64,000 nt of DNA from Ensifer sp. MPMI2T (GTDB lineage: Bacteria; Pseudomonadota; Alphaproteobacteria; Rhizobiales; Rhizobiaceae), in contig NZ_SRXN01000002.1 of assembly GCF_004827385.1 (NCBI RefSeq), forward strand, positions 310,001 through 374,000. The letters are read 5' to 3'. The translations under genes and the position numbers were made by a program. Shown here piece after piece: positions 47,980-58,090 of the stretch. The notes below the pieces were generated by a model. It saw only the letters and a program-made list of their open reading frames with translations, made no database searches and had not been told where the DNA came from. Within the stretch, counting starts at the first letter, position 1, and each line of letters begins with the position of its first letter.

Positions 47980-48894
47980 TCAGAACCCGGCCAGAAGCGG
48001 CGCAAATCCGCCCCGGTGGTAGGGGCCCTCGCGCATCAGAAGATCGAGGCTGAGGCTTGCGACATCGTCGGCAACCGGTTCTGCCGCCGGCTCCTTGTTC
48101 TGGTAGAAAATCTTCGTCCAGCCGTGGCATTCGTCGCAGGCCTCGGCCTTGACCGTCCCGCCATGGTCCTCGATCTCCCGATAGGAGATGCCCTTGGTAG
48201 AGCCACAGAGCACGCATTTGATCCGGACATGGTGCCAGTAGGTACAGCACAGCGAGCAGGAACAGAACCGCGCGCCGTGCGAGCCCGGCCAGCCGACGAC
48301 CATGGACGAGACCGGCCTGCCGCCGCAGGAAGGGCAAACGCCGTCGGCGACTGGTGTGAGCTTCTTCGCGTCGAGAAGCGACGCAAGGCGGGCGAAATGC
48401 ACCTGAAGTGCGGCCCAGACGAAAATGTGTTCCGCGATCGCGTCGGCGGGCAACGAGCCGGAAAGCACGGCATCGGCCATCAGAAGACGCGTTTGCCGAT
48501 CGGCGGCGGTGACACGTGCCAGCGCGGCCGCGGCCGGCGCCGGTTTCTCGATTGCGTCAGCGGCGGCGAACAGACGGTCGAATATCGTGTCGAGAGCCTC
48601 GCCCTCCATCCCATGGCGATGGAGCGGCGGCATTTCGAATTCTCGTGCACGTGTGAGCGCCGCAGCGTCTGGGCCTTCGGCAGGCGGAAGGTCGGCCTGG
48701 ATATCGTGTTGAGCCGCCGAAAGGCCGGCTATGAAGTTGAGATAGGGCGCAAGGTCGCTCGCGTCGGCCAGTTGACGAAGGCGCAGCGATCGGGCGGAGA
48801 AAAGCGAAGCGGCATCAGGCAGGCGCGCAAACGGCGGCGACGAGACATCTCCAATGGCGGTGGGATCTGGCGCTGCGGCGTCTTTGCGTTTCAT
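47980..48894 (-). CDS. fdhE: FdhE, formate dehydrogenase accessory protein
   Basis: 304 residues, rubredoxin-like iron-binding protein needed for assembly of formate dehydrogenase-N/O. Cysteine motifs: CPSCGGRPVSS, CSLCCTYWHH, IKCVLCG and CDECHGW. ATG 48894 is preferred (GGGAG 5 bases upstream); an adjacent GTG at 48897 is possible. Cytoplasmic. Positioned between the structural genes fdoGHI and the sel genes. Confidence 0.92.
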   Translation of the reverse strand: MKRKDAAAPDPTAIGDVSSPPFARLPDAASLFSARSLRLRQLADASDLAPYLNFIAGLSAAQHDIQADLPPAEGPDAAALTRAREFEMPPLHRHGMEGEALDTIFDRLFAAADAIEKPAPAAAALARVTAADRQTRLLMADAVLSGSLPADAIAEHIFVWAALQVHFARLASLLDAKKLTPVADGVCPSCGGRPVSSMVVGWPGSHGARFCSCSLCCTYWHHVRIKCVLCGSTKGISYREIEDHGGTVKAEACDECHGWTKIFYQNKEPAAEPVADDVASLSLDLLMREGPYHRGGFAPLLAGF

Positions 48895-48950
48895 CACACT
48901 CCCTCACGAACCCGACGGGCCACGTGATAACCCTGAAACTCCGGTTTCGA

Positions 48951-48992
48951 CCGGGATGCACGCGGAAAACCGTGCACACCTTCTCATCCCGG
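48951..48992 (-). promoter_or_regulatory. Hairpin between fdoI and fdhE
   Basis: CCGGGATG (48951-48958) pairs with CATCCCGG (48985-48992), with a second inner stem built on TGCACG/CCGTGCA. It begins one base after the fdoI stop. There is no T-run; it may separate the abundant structural mRNA from the accessory and sel mRNA. Confidence 0.5.
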
Positions 48993-48993
48993 C

Positions 48994-49701
48994 CTATTCG
49001 GCTGCAGTGTGCTTCTCGTCTTTCGCAGCCGGTTTGGCGACCAGTTCACGCAACCATTTGCGGTGATACCGCCATGCCCAGCCGCCGGTGACGGAACCGC
49101 GTACCATCCCGCGTATGGTACCCTTTACCCAGATCGCTGCATAGACATGGGTGATCCAGACGCAGATCGCGAGAATGGCGGCGATCGAGTGTATGAGAAC
49201 AGCCCATCGCTTCTGCTCGATGGTGGTGTAAGCCGCGAAATACTCATCCCATATGACGATGCCGGACGTGATCAGCACGATGATCAAAATCGACATCGAC
49301 CAGAAGACGAGCTTCTGCCCGGCATTGTACTTGCCGATCTCGGGCAGCCGTTCGTCGTGCGCGGTCAGAACGTCACGCGAGCGAGCGAGCCAGGTGCCGT
49401 CCTCGCGCCTCCAGAGATTGAGCTTCCAGAAACGCAGGAACAGGCCGAGGAAGCTGAAGAACAGGACGACGCCGATCCACGGGTGGATGGCGCGCACCAG
49501 TTGCCCGCCGCCAAACAGCGCCGACAGGAAGAAAAGCCGCGGGTGGAACAGAGAGAGGCCCGAAAGCGCGAGCAGCACCAGGCTGCCGGCCGTGATCCAA
49601 TGATTGATCCGCGCCCCTCCGGTGTAACGGTCGACCGTGACAGGCTTGCCGGCGTGCACTCTGTTGCCCTTGCCGGCGTCAGATTCCGTGTTGGTACTCA
49701 T
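48994..49701 (-). CDS. fdoI: Formate dehydrogenase cytochrome b subunit (gamma)
   Basis: 235 residues, membrane b-type cytochrome with four helices ([80 protein letters not shown]). Histidines in helices 1, 2 and 4 are the expected haem ligands and pass electrons to quinone. ATG 49701 overlaps the fdoH stop (ATGA). Confidence 0.94.
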   Translation of the reverse strand: MSTNTESDAGKGNRVHAGKPVTVDRYTGGARINHWITAGSLVLLALSGLSLFHPRLFFLSALFGGGQLVRAIHPWIGVVLFFSFLGLFLRFWKLNLWRREDGTWLARSRDVLTAHDERLPEIGKYNAGQKLVFWSMSILIIVLITSGIVIWDEYFAAYTTIEQKRWAVLIHSIAAILAICVWITHVYAAIWVKGTIRGMVRGSVTGGWAWRYHRKWLRELVAKPAAKDEKHTAAE

Positions 49702-50639
49702 GAGGAACGATCTCCCGTGAGCCGCTCAGCGGCCTCCTCGTCCTCTTCGGTAACGCGGTTGGGGCCGTTGACCATGTAATGCAGGAAGCCGGTGACCGCC
49801 GCGACGCCCATGACGGCGAGGCCGGCATATTTGGTCATGCCCTTCCAGGCCTCGACGATCGGGCTGATCGTCGGGTTGTTGGGAAGACCGGCGTAAATCT
49901 CCGGCTTGTCGGCATGGTGCAGCACATACATGACATGCGTGCCGCCGACGCCCGGCGGATCGTAAAGGCCGGCATTGGCAAAGCCGCGGGACTTCAGGTC
50001 TGTGATGCGCCCTTCCGCATGCTTCTTCATCTCCTCCTTGGTGCCGTAGACGATCGCTTGCGTCGGGCAGGCCTTGGCGCAGGCCGGTCCCTGGCCGACG
50101 GCGATGCGGTCGGAGCAGAGCGTGCATTTGTAGGCGGTGTGATCGACCTGCGAGATCCGCGGAATGTTGAACGGGCATCCCTTGATGCAATAACCGCAGC
50201 CGATGCAGTTCTCATGGACGAAGTCCACGATGCCGTTCGAATATTGCACGATCGCACCGGGCGCGGGGCACGCCTTGAGACAGCCCGGATCCTCGCAATG
50301 CATGCAGCCGTCCTTGCGGATCAGCCATTCGAGATTGTTCGTCTCCGGATTTTCCCATTCGGTGAACCGCATCAGCGTGAACATGTCCGGTGTCAGGTCG
50401 TGCGGGTTTTCGAAGACGCCGACATTCTCCTCGATCTCGGGATGGGTGTCGTTCCACTCAATGCAGGCCGCCTGGCAGGCCTTGCAGCCGATGCATTTCG
50501 AGACGTCGATGAGCTTGGCGACTTCGGTCTGACGCTCAGCGGGCGGCGTCACGTTCGACGCCGAGCGCCGCATCAGGTCCTTTTCACCGAACTTCGGGCT
50601 TTGAGGGCCGGTGCTGGGATTTGGGACGGGCGGGAACAT
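49698..50639 (-). CDS. fdoH: Formate dehydrogenase iron-sulfur subunit (beta)
   Basis: 313 residues. Four [4Fe-4S] binding clusters are visible: [38 protein letters not shown] and [22 protein letters not shown]-terminal helix ([20 protein letters not shown]) anchors it in the membrane. ATG 50639 follows GAGGAGG by about 10 bases; upstream in-frame codons lack a ribosome site. Relays electrons from FdoG to FdoI on the periplasmic side. Confidence 0.94.
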   Translation of the reverse strand: MFPPVPNPSTGPQSPKFGEKDLMRRSASNVTPPAERQTEVAKLIDVSKCIGCKACQAACIEWNDTHPEIEENVGVFENPHDLTPDMFTLMRFTEWENPETNNLEWLIRKDGCMHCEDPGCLKACPAPGAIVQYSNGIVDFVHENCIGCGYCIKGCPFNIPRISQVDHTAYKCTLCSDRIAVGQGPACAKACPTQAIVYGTKEEMKKHAEGRITDLKSRGFANAGLYDPPGVGGTHVMYVLHHADKPEIYAGLPNNPTISPIVEAWKGMTKYAGLAVMGVAAVTGFLHYMVNGPNRVTEEDEEAAERLTGDRSS

Positions 50640-50652
50640 GGCTCTGGCCTCC

Positions 50653-53600
50653 TCACGCCACCGGCCCGGCAATGGGCTCGATATTGACCAGAAACGCCTT
50701 GTATTCCGGCGTTTCGATGTTGGCGTCCCCGACGAACGGCGTCAGCGAGTTCGGGCCGAAGCCCTTCCTGGCTGCGCCGGTAAAGCCCCAATGCAACGGT
50801 ATGCCGATGACGTGGACGGGTTTGCCGTCGCAGATCAGAGGCTTGATCCGCTTGGTGACGAGCGCCTTAGCCTCGATCGAACCGCGCTTGGACCAGACGT
50901 GCACCCAGCCACCCTTGGTGATGCCCTTCTCCGCAGCCAGCTCCTCCGAAATCTCGACGAAGAATTCCGGCTGCAACACGGCGTTCGTGTGGACATGCTT
51001 GGTCCAGTAGTGGAAGTGCTCCGTCAGGCGGTAGGACGTTGCCGCGTAGGGGAACTCTGCCGAGGCGGGTTCGGCAAACTGCTCGAAATCGCCCTTGAAT
51101 ACCCGCGCCGCGGGGTTGCCGCGCACATTCGGAGCGACAAGATTGCCGAGCGGGGATTCAAACGGCTCGTAGTGCGCCGGGAACGGACCGTCGCGCATCA
51201 TGCCCCTTGTGAAGAGCCGCGAGACGCCCTCCGGGTTCATGATGAACGGCCCGACCTCGCCCGGCTTCGCCGTCGGCAGGATATCGGGCACGTCGTAGCC
51301 AGACCACTTCGCGCCGTCCCATTCGATTATCTTGCGGCTCGGATCCCACGGCTTGCCGTTAAGGTCCGCCGAAGCCCTGTTGTAGAGGATGCGGCGGTTG
51401 GCCGGCCAGGAGAAGGTCCATTTCGAATAGGCGCCGGTCTCGTCGGGGTCCGACGTGTCTCGCCGGGCCATGTTGTTGCCCTTCTCGTTGAAGCAGCCGG
51501 AATAGACCCAGCAGCCGCACGTGGTTGAGCCGTCGTCGCGCAGCGCCGCGAAGCCGGGCAGGAGCTTGCCGGCCTCCGCCAGCACCTTCGTCGGGTCGGC
51601 GGTATCGTAGACCGTGCTAAGCGCCTTGCCATTGATCTCCTTGGCGAGCTCCTCGGCGGTCGGCTCGTTCGGGTCCGCATAGGCCCAGTCGAGATTGACG
51701 ATCGGGTCGGGGAACTTTCCGCCCTCCTTGCGGTAGAGCGCCTTCAGCCGCACATGGATCTGCGCCATGATCCAGTTGTCGGTCTTTGCCTCGCCGGGAG
51801 GTGTGCCGCCCGGCCAATGCCACTGCAGCCAGCGGCTGGAATTGGTGAGCGACCCCTCGTCTTCGGCAAAACAGGTGGAGGGCAACTGGATGACCTCCGT
51901 CTGGATCTGCGAAGGATCGACATCGTTGTACTCGCCGTGGTTCTCCCAGAAACGCGCCGTCTCGGTATCGAGCGGATCCATGGTGACGAGGAACTTCAGC
52001 TTCGACAGCGAATCCGTCACCTTCTTCCTGTTCGGGGCAGCCAGCAGCGGATTGAAGCCCTGGCAGAGATAGCCCGTCATCTTGCCCTGGCCCATGAGCT
52101 CGAGGGCGCGCAGGATGTCATAGCCCGAGACGTCGAGCTTCGGCAGCCAGTCATAGGCGAAGTCGTTCTGCGGCGTCGCTGCCGTGCCCCACATCGCCTT
52201 CTGGAAGCTGACGAAGAACTTCCTGTAGTTCTGCCAATAGCTCATCTGGTTGGGTCTGAGCGGCTTGAAGCCGCGCGTCGACATATAGGTCTCGAGATCG
52301 ACCTCCTTCTCGTTCGGTATCGTCAGATAGCCGGGAAGCAGGTTCGACATCAGCCCGACATCGGTGAGGCCCTGGATGTTCGAATGGCCGCGCAGCGCAT
52401 TCATGCCGCCGCCGCGCACGCCGATATTGCCGAGGATCAACTGCAGCATCGCCATGGCGCGGATATTCTGCGAGCCCTTCGAATGCTGCGTCCAGCCGAG
52501 CGCATACATCGAGGTCATCGCCTTGGTCGGCGACGAGCATTCGGAGACCATTTCGGCCACCTTCAGGAACTTGTCCTTCGGCGTGCCGCAGATGCGCTCG
52601 ACCATTTCGGGCGTGTAGACGGAAACGTGCTCCTTCAAGAGGTTCCATACGCAGCGCGGATTCGCCAGCGTGTCGTCCACCACCGCATAGCCGTCGGGGC
52701 CGATGACATAGTCCCAGGTCGATTTGTCGTAATCGCGCTTGACCTCGTCATAGCCGGTGAACAGCCCGTCCTTGTAGGCGAAGCCGTCCTTGACGATGTA
52801 GCTGGCATTGGTGAACGCCTTGACATAGTCCCACTGCACTTTGTCGTTCTGCATGCAGTAGTTGATCATGCCGAGCAGGAAGGCGATGTCCGTGCCCTGG
52901 CGGATCGGCGCATAAAGATCCGCGACCGATGCGGAGCGGGTAAAGCGCGGATCGACGACGATCAGCTTCGCGCCGCGATTAGCTTTCGCCTCGGTGACCC
53001 ATTTGAAGCCGCACGGATGCGCTTCTGCGGCATTGCCGCCCATGATGATCACGAGGTCGGTGTTTTTGATGTCCGTCCAGGAGTTGGTCATTGCGCCGCG
53101 GCCAAATGTTGGAGCCAAACTGGCTACCGTGGGGCCGTGTCAGACACGCGCTTGGTTATCGAAGACCAGCATCCCGGCACTGCGGACGACCTTGTAGGTC
53201 TCCCACGCCGTTTCATTCGTTGTCGCGGAGGCCGCGAGGAAGCCGGTCGTTATCCACCGGTTCACCGGCACGCCCGCCTCGTTCCTCTCGACGAAGTTGG
53301 CGTCGCGGTCGTCCTTCATCAGGCGGACGATCCGATCGAGAGCCTCATCCCAGCTGACCCGTTCGAACTTGTCCGATCCAGGCTTCCGGATCATCGGATA
53401 TTTCAGCCGCGTTTCGGACTTGACGAAATCGAGCAGCGCCGCGCCCTTCGGACAGAGCGTGCCGCGATTGGTCGGGTGATCGGTGTCACCCTCGATATGG
53501 ATGATTTCCGCCTTTTCGCCCTTCGTCCGGTCGCCCTTCGAATACATGATGATGCCGCAGGCGACGGAACAGTAGGGACAGGTGTTGCGGGTTTCGGTCG

Positions 53601-53739
53601 TGCTCACGAGCTTGAAGGCGCGGATCGCTTCGGCATGCGCGGCTTCGATTTCACCGAAGCCCAGAGATCCAAGCGCCGTAGCCGCCGCTCCGGCACCGAC
53701 GGCACCCAGGAATTGGCGCCGCGAGAGTTCCATGTTCAT
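50653..53739 (-). CDS. fdoG: Formate dehydrogenase major subunit, selenoprotein (UGA = Sec at residue 200)
   Basis: 1028 residues if the in-frame TGA at 53140-53142 is read as selenocysteine. Twin-arginine signal SRRQFLG near residue 6, so it is exported folded; [4Fe-4S] motif CPYCSVACG from residue 54. The Sec context is [21 protein letters not shown], matching E. coli FdnG/FdoG; later [12 protein letters not shown] and [15 protein letters not shown] are molybdopterin-domain blocks. Oxidises formate to CO2 at a Mo/W bis-MGD centre. A GGAGG ribosome site lies about 10 bases before ATG 53739. Conventional gene callers split it into 199- and 821-residue pieces. Confidence 0.95.
53104..53142 (-). 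promoter_or_regulatory. Bacterial SECIS element of fdoG
   Basis: Directly after the UGA (53140-53142), the minus strand folds as GG-T-AGCC-AGTTT-GGCT-CC (53111-53128): a short stem with a bulged T and a small apical loop, at the distance found in E. coli fdnG/fdhF. This is what SelB recognises to insert selenocysteine. Confidence 0.8.
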
Positions 53740-53843
53740 AGCATGACACCTCCCTGAAACCGGCCTTGCCGACGAGGGCGTGCCGGAAAATTTGGGGTCC
53801 CGCCTCTGACAAGAAAGACGTAAAATCGGCCCTGCAAGTTTAA

Positions 53844-53871
53844 ATCTTAATCCTCCCTATCCTATTGTCAA
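53844..53871 (-). promoter_or_regulatory. Promoter candidate for the fdo-sel operon
   Basis: On the minus strand: TTGACA (53871-53866), a 16-base spacer, TAAGAT (53849-53844), about 105 bases upstream of fdoG in an AT-rich patch. A perfect -35 suggests a sigma-70-type promoter. Confidence 0.5.
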
Positions 53872-54210
53872 ATCGATAAGAACTAGAAATGGTGAACATG
53901 ATATTCCACTCACATCTAAAGTGACACCCGCGTGTATTAAGCGCCGCGAACACAATCCGATTGCATCGATGTTTTAGCGTTTTCTCTCACATCTCCGTGA
54001 ACCCCACTTGATCGTTGCTGGTGAGTGCTCACCGGCAAATTGACGCTCTTACCCGGATCAACCATAATAACATTATGGGCTTGCATGCCGCTCCCGAGGT
54101 TCGGGGCATTGCGCACTGGTTGCCACCATGGGACGACGCCGAAACGGCGGGCCATTCCGACCCGCGCCCGACGCATTTCCCGTTTTCCGCGAAGTCTTCA
54201 TCCGATCTGC

Positions 54211-54290
54211 GGCGCCGCGCGTCTCATCAGACGCGCATGGTTCTGTGTAACGCTTTGAATTGCTGCATGGATTTGCCGTTGTTCGGCTCC
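54211..54290. repeat. Rhizobial palindromic repeat (5' type with GCGCGTC hairpin)
   Basis: GCGCCGCGCGTCTCATCAG then ACGCGC form the GCGCGTCT/AGACGCGC hairpin shared with 61738 and 62404, followed by GCTTTGAATTGCTGCATGG, the junction to the second palindrome, which is degraded here. It lies 60 bases upstream of selD. Confidence 0.65.
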
Positions 54291-54352
54291 GGTTCAATTG
54301 ACACAATCGCGCCGCGTCACGCGCGGTCCATACCAAACACTGGGAGGCAACC

Positions 54353-55405
54353 ATGGATACCGCGACTTTGCCGCGCCTGACAGCGCTTGCCCATGGCGGC
54401 GGCTGCGGCTGCAAGCTGGCGCCATCGGTCCTGCAGCAACTGCTTAACGATCAGCCCGTGGGCGGGCCCTTTGCCCGGCTCCTCGTCGGCACGGAAACGG
54501 GGGACGACGCAGCCGTCTGGCAGCTCGACGATGACACCTGCGTGATCGCCACCACCGATTTCTTCATGCCCATGGTGGACGATCCCTTCGATTTCGGCCG
54601 GATCGCCGCAACCAACGCCATCTCCGATGTTTACGCTATGGGCGGAACACCGATCATGGCGCTCGCCATTGTCGGCATGCCGATCGACAAGATGCCGCCC
54701 GAAATGGTGCGGGAGATCCTGAAGGGCGGCAGTGCGATCTGCGCCGAGGCCGGCATACCGGTCGCCGGTGGCCACTCGATCGATTCCCCCGAGCCGATCT
54801 ACGGTCTCGCGGTAATCGGCACGGGCTCGACCGCCAATATCAGGCGCAACAGCGGCGCGCGCACCGGTGATGCGCTGATCCTGACGAAGGCCTTAGGTGT
54901 GGGGATCTATTCGGCGGCGTTCAAGAAGGGCGCGCTGCCGGCAGACGCCTATGCCGAACTCATCCAGTCGACGACGCTCTTGAACCGCGTCGGCGCCGAA
55001 CTCGCAAAACATTCTCACGTCCACGCCGTCACCGATGTCACCGGCTTCGGCATTCTCGGCCACGCGCTCGAAATGGCGCGCGGATCGAACAAGCGAATAG
55101 CGATCGACGCGAGCGCGATTGCCCTCTTTGCCCGTTGCACCGAACTCTCAGAGCAAGGCTTCGTCACCGGCGCATCGCACCGGAACTGGGCAAGCTATGG
55201 CACGGCGGTCGTTCTGCCGGAGGATCTTCCGGCATGGCGGCGCCACATCCTCACCGATCCCCAGACCTCCGGCGGTCTTCTCGTATCATGCCGCGCCGAT
55301 CAGGCGGACGCCTTGCTCGACGAGATCGTGGCCGCAGGCTACCCCGCAGCACGGATCATTGGGGCGGTCGAGGAAGGCGAGCCGGAACTGCGCGTTATCG
55401 CCTGA
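54353..55405 (+). CDS. selD: SelD, selenophosphate synthase
   Basis: 350 residues. It makes selenophosphate from selenide and ATP for SelA. The catalytic cysteine and lysine are in [11 protein letters not shown] (residues 14-24); [12 protein letters not shown] and [17 protein letters not shown] are the ATP/Mg-binding blocks; [12 protein letters not shown] is conserved near the C-terminus. It has Cys rather than Sec at the active site. ATG 54353 follows GGAGG. Transcribed away from the fdo-sel operon, completing the selenocysteine pathway (selA, B, C, D all present). Confidence 0.95.
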   Translation: MDTATLPRLTALAHGGGCGCKLAPSVLQQLLNDQPVGGPFARLLVGTETGDDAAVWQLDDDTCVIATTDFFMPMVDDPFDFGRIAATNAISDVYAMGGTPIMALAIVGMPIDKMPPEMVREILKGGSAICAEAGIPVAGGHSIDSPEPIYGLAVIGTGSTANIRRNSGARTGDALILTKALGVGIYSAAFKKGALPADAYAELIQSTTLLNRVGAELAKHSHVHAVTDVTGFGILGHALEMARGSNKRIAIDASAIALFARCTELSEQGFVTGASHRNWASYGTAVVLPEDLPAWRRHILTDPQTSGGLLVSCRADQADALLDEIVAAGYPAARIIGAVEEGEPELRVIA

Positions 55406-55449
55406 CCGCGCCTTGTCGAGAAAAGCGAAGGCGGCTGCGAAGGCGCACG

Positions 55450-56397
55450 CTACCAGGTGCCGGTGGCGAGCGCGAAGGGCGACCATTCGGCAAAATCGTA
55501 GCGGATCGGCAGCGCGTCCGGCCGCCAGACGATGCGGCGCGGATGGAAACGCCAGTAGCGCTCTGCCCCTTCGAGCAGCTTGCCGTCGGGGTGATCGAAC
55601 AGGAGCTCGGCCGCGCCGGTCATCTGCAGCAGGCCGCCCGTCGAAAAATCCGGGAAGACGAGCCCGACGCGCGGATTAAGCGCGATATTGCCGAGCGTGT
55701 TGAAGAAGCGGTTGCCGACGAAATCCGGGATCGTCAGCCAGCCGTCTTCGCAGACATCGACGAATCCCGCGCGGCCGCCGCGATGGGAAACGTCCACCTG
55801 CCGGCCGGCGGGAAGATCCGCATAAGTGGCGACGAAGAAGGTGTCCGCTTGCCGGACCAGGAAGCGGGCGAGTGCGTCGAGCTCCGAGCTCCAGGTCGGG
55901 GCAACCGACGGCGGCTCCGACGAATCGCGGACGAACTGCACCTGGCGGAGCTGGATGTATTTCGGGCAGTTGCCGAAGCTCTGGCCGACGCTTAAATCGA
56001 ACCCTCGCGGGTGCCGGCTGAGGGTGCCGTTCAGCCGGTTGCGGCGGCGGGTGGCGAGATCGATGCCGAGGAGGGCGAGCGAGGCGCCATCCTCCATGCC
56101 CGCCTCGGCCGGGTCCGCCGCCTCTCTGGCGAGCTCGACGGTGAGCCGGTGCGCCTCCGGTGCATGCAGGAAGCCGGGGCGCCCTGCCCGGAGTGTGGCC
56201 CACACGTCGCCGTCCTGGTCGACCGCCCCCAGTACCACCATCGGCAGGAGGGGATAGAATTCGCGGTGCTGGTCGATCAGATGGTCGCGCAGAACCCGGC
56301 GACCGATCTCGTCCATGCGCGCTTCCACGCCGAGCCGCCTCTGCAGCGCAAGCTCGCCCGCATGCCAGGGCGAAGGATCGAGGAGACGGTCGTCCAT
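55450..56397 (-). CDS. Pyridoxamine 5'-phosphate oxidase-fold protein
   Basis: 315 residues. Split-barrel flavin-binding fold: REFYPLLPMVVLGAVDQDGD near residue 50, and a second barrel with FFVATYADLPAGRQVDVSHR, then FVGNRFFNTLGNIALNPRVG and LVFPDFSTGGLLQMTGAAEL. Close to the group annotated as FAD/PPOX-domain proteins often found beside glutathione S-transferases. Substrate unknown. ATG 56397 has GAGGAGG 7 bases upstream. Co-transcribed with gst, 11 bases downstream of it. Confidence 0.82.
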   Translation of the reverse strand: MDDRLLDPSPWHAGELALQRRLGVEARMDEIGRRVLRDHLIDQHREFYPLLPMVVLGAVDQDGDVWATLRAGRPGFLHAPEAHRLTVELAREAADPAEAGMEDGASLALLGIDLATRRRNRLNGTLSRHPRGFDLSVGQSFGNCPKYIQLRQVQFVRDSSEPPSVAPTWSSELDALARFLVRQADTFFVATYADLPAGRQVDVSHRGGRAGFVDVCEDGWLTIPDFVGNRFFNTLGNIALNPRVGLVFPDFSTGGLLQMTGAAELLFDHPDGKLLEGAERYWRFHPRRIVWRPDALPIRYDFAEWSPFALATGTW

Positions 56398-56408
56398 AAT
56401 TTGCCTCC

Positions 56409-57020
56409 TCAGGCTGCCAGACCGACGGGCGTCTTCTGGAACTCGACAAATCCCGGCAGCGCCTCGATGCGGCTCAGCCAGGCGCGGATGTTGGGATAGG
56501 GCTGAAGATCCACGTCGCCCTCCGGCGCGCTTGCCACGTAGCTGTAAAGCGCGACATCGGCGATGGTCGGCCGCTCGGCGGCAATCCAGCTCCGGCCCGC
56601 AAGCGCCGCCTCGATCAGCGTCAGGATCGCATGAGCGCGGGCAATGAACTCTTCCGGCCGATAGGGCGCCTTGAACACGTTGATGAGGCGCGCCTGCGCC
56701 GGGCCGTAGGCGATCTGGCCCGCGGCGACCGAAAGCCAGCGCTGCACGGCGGCCGCGCCCTCGGGGTCTTCGGGCAGCCAGTCCTTGCATCCCGTTTTCT
56801 TCGCGAGATAGACGAGGATGGCGTTGGAATCCGAGATGATCGTACCGCCGTCGTCGAGCACCGGAACCTGGCCGAAGGGGTTGAGCGCGAGGAACTGTGG
56901 CTCCTTGTGCTCCTTCCTGGCGAGATCGACGAGCACGAGCTCGTGCTCGATTCCGATCAGCGAGAGAAAGAGCCGGGCGCGATGCGCATGGCCGGACAGC
57001 GGATGATGATAAAGCTTCAT
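56409..57020 (-). CDS. gst: Glutathione S-transferase
   Basis: 203 residues. N-terminal thioredoxin-like domain ([40 protein letters not shown] with the cis-Pro and the glutathione-gamma-Glu-binding Ser) and C-terminal helical domain ([20 protein letters not shown]). Typical length. Conjugates or transfers glutathione to electrophiles. First gene of gst-PPOX pair, divergent from the LysR regulator. Confidence 0.92.
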   Translation of the reverse strand: MKLYHHPLSGHAHRARLFLSLIGIEHELVLVDLARKEHKEPQFLALNPFGQVPVLDDGGTIISDSNAILVYLAKKTGCKDWLPEDPEGAAAVQRWLSVAAGQIAYGPAQARLINVFKAPYRPEEFIARAHAILTLIEAALAGRSWIAAERPTIADVALYSYVASAPEGDVDLQPYPNIRAWLSRIEALPGFVEFQKTPVGLAA

Positions 57021-57134
57021 GTCTGCCTCCTGAAGAATAGAACGGCAGCAACATGATTGTTAAACGCGAAGTTGATAAGCTCCCGGACAAGCACTAGACC
57101 ATTTCACCGAACGCAATAATACAGCGGGAAGGCG

Positions 57135-58040
57135 ATGGATCGCTGGCAGGCAATGCGGATCTTCGTGCAGGTGGTGGAAAGCGGCGGGTTTGCGCCTGCG
57201 GCCAAGAGGCTGCACGTGAGCCCGCCATCGGTGACGCGGGCGATTGCGAGGCTGGAGGAGATGATCGGCACGCGGCTGCTCGTCCGCACGACCCGTTCGC
57301 TGAAGCTGACGGCGGCGGGCGAGGGCTACGCGGCCGATTGCCGGCGCATTCTGGCGGAGATTGCGGAAGCCGAGGCCAATGCGGCGGGCAGCTTCACGCA
57401 CCCGGCGGGATTGCTCACGGTGACAGCACCGGCGCTTTTCGGGCGCATCCACGTGCTCCCCGTCGTTCTCGATTTTCTCGATCGCTACCCTGCCATGCAG
57501 GTGAAAACCATCTTTGTCGACCGGGTGACCAACCTGGTCGAGGAAGGGTTGGATGTCGCCGTGCGCATCGCGGCGCTTCCCGCCTCCGGCCTCATCGCTC
57601 GCCGCATCGGTTCGGTCAGGCAGGTCGTCTGCGGCTCGCCGGATTATTTCGCCTGCTTCGGCGAGCCGACGGAACCGCAAGATCTTGCTCATCACCGCAT
57701 CATCGGCCGGGAGGGTCTTTTCGGCCATTCGGAATGGCTCTTCGGCCGTGACAGCAACATTCGCGTTCCGATCAGCGCCCGCCTCATCGTCAACACCGAT
57801 GACGCGGCCATCTCTGCCGCGGTCGCCGGTTGGGGACTGTCGCGCTTTCAATCGTACCAGGTGGCGCCGGAGATAGAGGCCGGCCGGCTCAAGGTGGTGC
57901 TTGCCGACTACGAGCGCGAGCCGGTGCCTATCCACATCGTGCACGCGGAGGGCCGCATGGTTTCCGCCCGGGTGCGTGCCTTCGTGGATTTCGCGGCCGA
58001 GCGCCTTCGGCGCCGCGCGGGCGTGAATGCCGAGGCTTGA
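57135..58040 (+). CDS. LysR-family regulator
   Basis: 301 residues. N-terminal winged helix (DRWQAMRIFVQVVESGGFAP; PPSVTRAIARLEEMIGTRLL) and C-terminal co-inducer domain (about 90-290; LTVTAPALFGRIHVLPVVLD). Belongs to the large CrgA-like group. Divergent from gst with a 114-base gap, so it probably controls the gst-PPOX operon. Confidence 0.9.
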   Translation: MDRWQAMRIFVQVVESGGFAPAAKRLHVSPPSVTRAIARLEEMIGTRLLVRTTRSLKLTAAGEGYAADCRRILAEIAEAEANAAGSFTHPAGLLTVTAPALFGRIHVLPVVLDFLDRYPAMQVKTIFVDRVTNLVEEGLDVAVRIAALPASGLIARRIGSVRQVVCGSPDYFACFGEPTEPQDLAHHRIIGREGLFGHSEWLFGRDSNIRVPISARLIVNTDDAAISAAVAGWGLSRFQSYQVAPEIEAGRLKVVLADYEREPVPIHIVHAEGRMVSARVRAFVDFAAERLRRRAGVNAEA

Positions 58041-58090
58041 AGAGGAGCAGAGGCGCGCCAAGCAGCCGCGGCTCTGGCCGGCAGTTCACC

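Larger units (their letters stand above)
53740..54352. other. fdoG-selD divergent control region
   Basis: 613 bases without a convincing gene. The first 200 bases are unusually AT-rich for this replicon and hold the fdo promoter candidate; the last 150 hold a rhizobial repeat next to selD. Open frames here are short and lack ribosome sites. Confidence 0.6.

Noticed and set aside
46579-48927. A 782-codon plus-strand open frame opposite selA and fdhE
   Set aside because: Antisense shadow of two well-conserved genes.
53140-53142. In-frame stop in fdoG as evidence for a pseudogene
   Set aside because: The codon is UGA at the known Sec position with a SECIS-like hairpin and a complete sel gene set, so read-through as selenocysteine is the better explanation.
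51754-53757. A 667-codon plus-strand open frame opposite fdoG
   Set aside because: Antisense shadow; fdoG is fully supported on the other strand.
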